Below, one piece after another: positions 6,081 to 9,381 of a stretch of 9,381 nt of DNA (position 1 is the first letter of the stretch; each line of letters begins with the position of its first letter). The DNA lies in contig JAEXVC010000248.1 of NCBI GenBank assembly GCA_023406715.1, forward strand, positions 1-9,381, read 5' to 3'. Source of the DNA: Bacteroidota bacterium. GTDB taxonomy: Bacteria; Bacteroidota; Bacteroidia; Bacteroidales; Tenuifilaceae. The position numbers were made by a program, and so were the translations under genes. The notes beneath the pieces were generated by a model. It was not told where the DNA came from. It worked only from the letters and a program-made list of their open reading frames with translations, and did not search any database.

Positions 6081-7436
6081 ATGAAAATGAGAAACCTAAT
6101 TAAAGCGAAAAGCATTTTACTAACCCTATTGCTTATGGGTGTTATTATTGTATCGTGCGATAAGGATGAAGATGCAGAACCAAAAGGTGAAAAAGTTACA
6201 GTATCAGGTGATATTACCCAAAATACAATCTGGGCTGCAGAAGACACAATTGTTCTGGATGGTTATGTATACGTAAACAATGGTGTTACATTGACAATTG
6301 AGCCAGGCACAGTTATTAGAGGATTAAGCGATACTAAAGCTTGTTTAATTGTTGAGCGTGGCGGTAAAATTATTGCTGATGGAACTCAAAGCAATCCTAT
6401 TGTTTTTACAAGCGATAAACCTATAGGTGAACGCAAACCTGGCGATTGGGCTGGTATTATTATATGCGGTAAGGCGCCTATCAACCAAACAGGTGGCGAA
6501 GCAGAAATTGAAGGTGGTACAGGTGCTGTTTATGGCGGAACTGTTGCCAACGACAACTCTGGTATTCTTCGCTATGTACGCATTGAGTTTGCAGGTTTTG
6601 AGGTAACCAGCGGTAACGAGATTAACGGTTTAACAATGGGTGGAGTTGGTAGTGGTACAACCATTGAGTACGTTCAGGTATCGTTTGGTCGCGACGACTC
6701 TTTCGAGTGGTTTGGCGGAACAGTTAACGCAAAACACCTAGTTTCGTACCGTGGTGGTGACGATGATTTTGATACCGACAACGGGTTCAGCGGTAACGTT
6801 CAGTTTGGTCTTATCCTACGTGGCCCAGCTGAGGCTGATAAGTCTGATGCTTCAAACGGTTTTGAGTCCGATAACGATGCAAATGGTTCATCAAACTCAC
6901 CATTGACTTCAGCAAAATTCAGCAACATCACAATCCTTGGCCCATACGCTACAAAAACTCAAGCCGGCGTAAACCCTAACCACAAATACGGTTTACGATT
7001 GAGAAGAAATACACAACTTAACCTTTACAACTCAATTATTGCTGGTTTTGCAATTGGTGTTAGATTAGAAGGTCCTTCAATGCTAAACTATAATGCGACT
7101 TCTGGTCCTGAAATTAAAAACTGCGTTCTTGCTGGTTGTGTTAAAGATTTTGAAGCAAAAACCGATGGCACATCCTTAACTCAAGCGCAGTACGAAACCA
7201 TGTGGACAAACGGAAGCAATACAATAGTTGCTGAAAACAGCGGACTTCAACTTACCAATGCATGGAGCTGGGGCAATGTAAACCCAATGCCACAGGTAGG
7301 TTCGCCAGTTCTTACAGGCACTTCGTTCACAGGTCTACCTACATTCTTCGAGGTTGTTTCCTTTAAAGGAGCCTTTGGAACACAAAACTGGACAACTGAC
7401 TGGTGCAACTGGGATCCTGAAAATACAGTTTACTAA
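6081..7436 (+). CDS. Probable surface-exposed lipoprotein, beta-helix-like, partner of the TonB-dependent receptor
   Basis: This is a 451-residue lipoprotein. The N-terminus has a basic start, a hydrophobic core (about 11-24) and a lipobox ending at C26 (IVSC). The following DKDED resembles the Bacteroidota lipoprotein export signal (K then acidic residues at +3 to +5), which predicts a surface location. The early mature part carries GVTLTIEPGTVIRG (about 69-82), common in parallel beta-helix or pectate-lyase-like proteins. Later segments are Gly-, Asn- and Asp-rich with short beta-strands. Two Ca-loop-like motifs stand out: DFDTDNG (229-235) and DNDANG (264-269). The C-terminus is Trp-rich (NWTTDWCNWDPENTVY). 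I see no catalytic signature and no T9SS sorting domain. Proteins of this kind often stand next to TonB-dependent receptors in Bacteroidota, but their ligand is not known to me. The second ATG at 6087 is an equally possible start. Confidence 0.8.
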   Translation: MKMRNLIKAKSILLTLLLMGVIIVSCDKDEDAEPKGEKVTVSGDITQNTIWAAEDTIVLDGYVYVNNGVTLTIEPGTVIRGLSDTKACLIVERGGKIIADGTQSNPIVFTSDKPIGERKPGDWAGIIICGKAPINQTGGEAEIEGGTGAVYGGTVANDNSGILRYVRIEFAGFEVTSGNEINGLTMGGVGSGTTIEYVQVSFGRDDSFEWFGGTVNAKHLVSYRGGDDDFDTDNGFSGNVQFGLILRGPAEADKSDASNGFESDNDANGSSNSPLTSAKFSNITILGPYATKTQAGVNPNHKYGLRLRRNTQLNLYNSIIAGFAIGVRLEGPSMLNYNATSGPEIKNCVLAGCVKDFEAKTDGTSLTQAQYETMWTNGSNTIVAENSGLQLTNAWSWGNVNPMPQVGSPVLTGTSFTGLPTFFEVVSFKGAFGTQNWTTDWCNWDPENTVY

Positions 7437-7464
7437 TCGTTTCAACTCAAATATACACCCTTTG

Positions 7465-7490
7465 GAATTCCGAGCTTGGTCTCGGAATCT
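7465..7490 (+). terminator. Hairpin ATTCCGAG/CTCGGAAT after the lipoprotein gene
   Basis: ATTCCGAG (7467-7474) and CTCGGAAT (7481-7488) form a perfect 8-bp stem with a 6-nt loop, 30 nt after the stop codon. The downstream sequence is only moderately T-rich (CTCCTTATTTAT), so termination may be imperfect or the hairpin may protect the 3' end. Confidence 0.6.
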
Positions 7491-7582
7491 CCTTATTTAT
7501 AATCGTAACTAAGAGTAAAAACTTTTGGCCATTTATTTTGAACTAATTAAAACATCTTTCGTATTAATTATTAGGTTTTATC

Positions 7583-7590
7583 TATATTTA
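7583..7590 (+). promoter_or_regulatory. Possible weak -7 box for the MORN-repeat gene
   Basis: TATATTTA differs from TAnnTTTG at the last base and lies 19 nt before the ATG. No convincing -33 TTTG is seen (TTTC at 7557 is the nearest fit), and there are no phased TTAAC units. Confidence 0.3.
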
Positions 7591-7609
7591 GCAATCAAAC
7601 TTTCAATTT

Positions 7610-8068
7610 ATGAGACTATTTACTTTGATAATTCTTTTCGCCTTACCCCTTGGGGTTTTTGCCCAACAAAAAGTTGTGGAAAAGGACGGGAAATTTTTTG
7701 ATGAAAAGGGAAATTTATTCACAGGTACTCACAAGGAAATCTTTGAGGATGGAACTTTAAAATCAGAAATGCCTATACTCAATGGAGTACTGAATGGCGA
7801 AGTGAAGATATATTTTAAATCGGGCAAAATTAACGAAATACGCACCTACTCCAACGGCGAAAAAGATAAAAAATGGGAGACATGGAACGAGGCAGGGAAA
7901 AAACTATCCGAGGCAAACTTTGTAATGGGTAAAAAGAGTGGAAAATGGTTTGTGTGGGACGAGAATGGAACGCTCCGTTACGATATGGAATACCTAAATG
8001 GAGACAAGAAAGGCACTTGGATTATCTACGACGAAAAGGGTAACCTAGTCTCAAAAAAAGAATACTAA
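7610..8068 (+). CDS. Secreted MORN-repeat-variant protein (YwqK-like)
   Basis: The protein has 152 residues. A signal peptide (1-18, cleavage after VFA before Q19) directs it to the periplasm or beyond. The mature part consists of about four or five degenerate 20-23-residue repeats of the MORN-variant type, each with a short (D/N/S)-x-G turn followed by a charged beta-hairpin: FEDGTLKSE, FKSGKINEI, WNEAGKKLSE, WDENGTLRYD and YDEKGNLVSK. These repeats occur in YwqK-family proteins, which databases often label as antitoxins. I see no toxin gene beside it, and the secretion signal argues against a cytoplasmic antitoxin role. It is flanked by hairpins on both sides and appears monocistronic. Function is unknown; protein-protein or envelope binding is the usual guess for such repeats. 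Confidence 0.85.
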   Translation: MRLFTLIILFALPLGVFAQQKVVEKDGKFFDEKGNLFTGTHKEIFEDGTLKSEMPILNGVLNGEVKIYFKSGKINEIRTYSNGEKDKKWETWNEAGKKLSEANFVMGKKSGKWFVWDENGTLRYDMEYLNGDKKGTWIIYDEKGNLVSKKEY

Positions 8069-8092
8069 ACAACCTCAATAAACATCACAAAT

Positions 8093-8122
8093 AATTCCGG
8101 GTTATTCTCGGAATTTTCTTTT
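8093..8122 (+). terminator. Intrinsic terminator after the MORN-repeat gene
   Basis: AATTCCGGG (8093-8101) pairs with CTCGGAATT (8107-8115), with one G-T wobble and a TTATT loop. A T-rich run (TTTTCTTTT) follows. It lies 24 nt after the stop codon and shares the CCGAG/CTCGG-type stem with the hairpins at 5882 and 7467. Confidence 0.75.
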
Positions 8123-8171
8123 ATCTAAACTATATTATCGGATTTAGTTACTCCCATTTCGTAAAAAAACT

Positions 8172-8179
8172 TACTTTTG
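8172..8179 (+). promoter_or_regulatory. -7 promoter box for the SDR-VOC genes
   Basis: TACTTTTG is a perfect TAnnTTTG box 49 nt before the SDR start codon. No clear -33 TTTG is seen at 19-21 nt, and there are no 11-nt phased TTAAC units, so this promoter does not share the regulatory pattern of the upstream genes. Confidence 0.5.
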
Positions 8180-8228
8180 GTGTCTAATTTTTTACGCTGT
8201 AAATTACACTGAACATAATTTCATATTT

Positions 8229-9026
8229 ATGGTAAGTTTTAAAGATAGATTGGTTTGGATTACAGGTGCATCATCGGGAATTGGCAAGGAGATTACAATT
8301 CAATTAGCCAAGGAAGGTGCAAAACTCCTGATTTCATCGAACAATCCTGCAGAGCTTAGCGATGTGGCTAAAATCTGTAAAGATTACACAAACTTCTGCG
8401 TTGAAATTCCCATAGACCTATCCAACCCACAAGAGGTAAAACAAATTGCCGACGATACTATTAGTAAATACGGCACAATTTACCTATTAATTAACAATGG
8501 TGGAATTAGTCAACGTTCATTGGTAATGGATACACCTGTGGAAATTGATAGAAAACTTATGGAGATTGATTATTTCTCCTACGTTATCATTACCAAATCG
8601 GTTCTACCCGGAATGATTGATGCAAAGGAAGGGTACATCGCTGCAACAAGTAGTATCTCTGGTAAATTTGGATTTCCTTTGCGGTCTGCTTATTCTGCTG
8701 CAAAGCATGCTATTCAAGGATTTTTCGAAACTCTACGTATTGAAATGCTACCCTACAATGTTTCGGTAACCATAGCCTACCCAGGACGAATAAGAACAAA
8801 CATTTCGCTCCACGCTATTGACCAAAACGGAAAGGCTCACGGTGTAATGGATCCAGGTCAAGGTAACGGACTATCGGCGGAGGAATGCGCCAAACGGTAT
8901 ATTAAAGCAATCAAGAAACGTAAACCAGAGATACTGATTGGCAAGGGCGAACTCCTAGCAGTTCATATCAAAAGGTTATTCCCTTCATTATTCTTTAAAA
9001 TTGTACACAAAATAAGTCGAACATAA
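8229..9026 (+). CDS. Classical short-chain dehydrogenase/reductase (SDR)
   Basis: The 265-residue Rossmann-fold protein has the classical SDR motif set. The cofactor glycine motif is TGASSGIG (12-19), D63 lies in the adenine-contacting IDLS, and NNGG (89-92) replaces the usual NNAG. The catalytic S142 (TSSISG) and YSAAK (Y155, K159) are present, and YPGRIRT follows at about 188-194. Classical SDRs reduce or oxidise a carbonyl/alcohol with NAD(P)(H); the substrate cannot be read here. The position usually held by the catalytic-tetrad Asn (VN-Y-F-G context) is D114 (EIDYFS). The C-terminus is basic with a short hydrophobic stretch (about 246-259), reminiscent of DHRS7-like SDRs that associate with membranes. 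The next gene begins 11 nt downstream, so the two are probably one operon. Confidence 0.93.
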   Translation: MVSFKDRLVWITGASSGIGKEITIQLAKEGAKLLISSNNPAELSDVAKICKDYTNFCVEIPIDLSNPQEVKQIADDTISKYGTIYLLINNGGISQRSLVMDTPVEIDRKLMEIDYFSYVIITKSVLPGMIDAKEGYIAATSSISGKFGFPLRSAYSAAKHAIQGFFETLRIEMLPYNVSVTIAYPGRIRTNISLHAIDQNGKAHGVMDPGQGNGLSAEECAKRYIKAIKKRKPEILIGKGELLAVHIKRLFPSLFFKIVHKISRT

Positions 9027-9037
9027 TAATTCAATCC

Positions 9038-9381
9038 ATGGAAAAGATAATATACGGAATTCAACAGGTTGGCGTTGGCGTAAGCAATATGCGTCAGGCT
9101 TGGAAATGGTATAAGGAGTTTTTGGGCTTCGATATCCGCATTTTTGAAGACGACGCTGTTGCTGAGTTAATGCTGCCCTACACAGGAGGTAAACCACAAC
9201 AACGTCATGCTGCACTTGCGCTAAATATGCAAGGCGGTGGTGGTATGGAAATTTGGCAGTACAAAGGACGTACTCCGCTTATGCCCGAAATCCACGTTCA
9301 AATTGGCGATTTTGGAATTTTTGCCGCAAAGGTAAAAAGTCCCGATGTAAAAAAAGCCTACGAGTTTTTTAAATCCAAAGG
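9038..9381 (+). CDS. VOC-superfamily (glyoxalase/dioxygenase fold) protein, 3' end cut by window
   Basis: An ATG at 9038, 11 nt after the SDR stop, opens a frame that stays open to the end of the window (114 codons visible). The protein starts MEKIIYGIQQVGVGVSNM, a typical first VOC beta-strand and turn. It continues with AWKWYKEFLGFDI (the helix before the paired strands), GGMEIWQY at about 68-75 and EIHVQIGD near 84-91. At the usual first metal-ligand position, where glyoxalase-like proteins often have His, this protein has Gln (Q9/Q10); E71 is a candidate second ligand. Further VOC modules may follow beyond the window. The enzyme's reaction cannot be assigned. Co-transcription with the SDR suggests a shared metabolic step. 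No signal peptide is seen, so it should be cytoplasmic. Confidence 0.85.
   Translation, partial: MEKIIYGIQQVGVGVSNMRQAWKWYKEFLGFDIRIFEDDAVAELMLPYTGGKPQQRHAALALNMQGGGGMEIWQYKGRTPLMPEIHVQIGDFGIFAAKVKSPDVKKAYEFFKSK

Noticed and set aside
6081..7436. Lipoprotein as a polysaccharide lyase or a T9SS cargo
   Set aside because: Beta-helix-like motifs alone do not show lyase activity. I found no catalytic residue pattern, and the C-terminus is not a T9SS sorting domain.
7610..8068. YwqK-like protein as the antitoxin of a toxin-antitoxin pair
   Set aside because: No toxin candidate lies beside it and it has a clear secretion signal; the label follows only from the repeat family name.
8988..9215. Minus-strand open frame across the SDR-VOC junction
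   Set aside because: It overlaps the start of a convincing plus-strand VOC gene, and its translation shows no recognisable motif.

Overview
The window looks like chromosomal DNA of a member of the Bacteroidota, probably Bacteroidales-like. It is AT-rich and shows no Shine-Dalgarno sites before most starts. It has TAnnTTTG-type -7 promoter boxes, a TonB-dependent receptor with an N-terminal carboxypeptidase-regulatory-like domain, and a lipoprotein whose residues after the lipid cysteine resemble the Bacteroidota surface-export signal. No mobile element, tRNA, rRNA or CRISPR was seen.

Layout. (1) 1-972 (+): the 3' part of a PiT-type phosphate transporter with a cytoplasmic PhoU-like tail, closed by a strong hairpin terminator. 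(2) 1039-2232 (-): a bacteriohemerythrin downstream of a PhoB-like OmpR-family response regulator, with no histidine kinase in view. (3) 2445-7436 (+): a TonB-dependent receptor, a 119-residue secreted single-domain protein, and a probable surface lipoprotein with a beta-helix-like repeat character. Each of the three has its own promoter. (4) 7610-8068 (+): a secreted MORN-repeat (YwqK-like) protein. (5) 8229-end (+): a short-chain dehydrogenase/reductase followed after 11 nt by the start of a VOC (glyoxalase-fold) gene that runs off the window.

The main observation is regulatory. Four promoters (regulator, receptor, small protein, lipoprotein) carry TTAAC-like half-sites repeated every 11 nt. 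In all four, one unit starts exactly 26 nt upstream of the TAnnTTTG-like box, where a -33 element would otherwise lie. Direct repeats with 11-nt phasing are the known binding architecture of PhoB/PhoP-type regulators, and TTAACA-N5-TTAACA resembles the Bacillus PhoP box. Together with the adjacent phosphate transporter and a PhoB-like recognition helix, this suggests that the response regulator controls itself and an outer-membrane module of receptor, small domain protein and surface lipoprotein. That module may serve acquisition of phosphate or a phosphorus-containing ligand. The repeats and their spacing are seen directly; the regulator assignment and the substrate are inference.

Regions 4 and 5 show no such boxes and look like ordinary neighbouring genes. 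Several intergenic spaces end in hairpins, three of which share a CCGAG/CTCGG-type stem.
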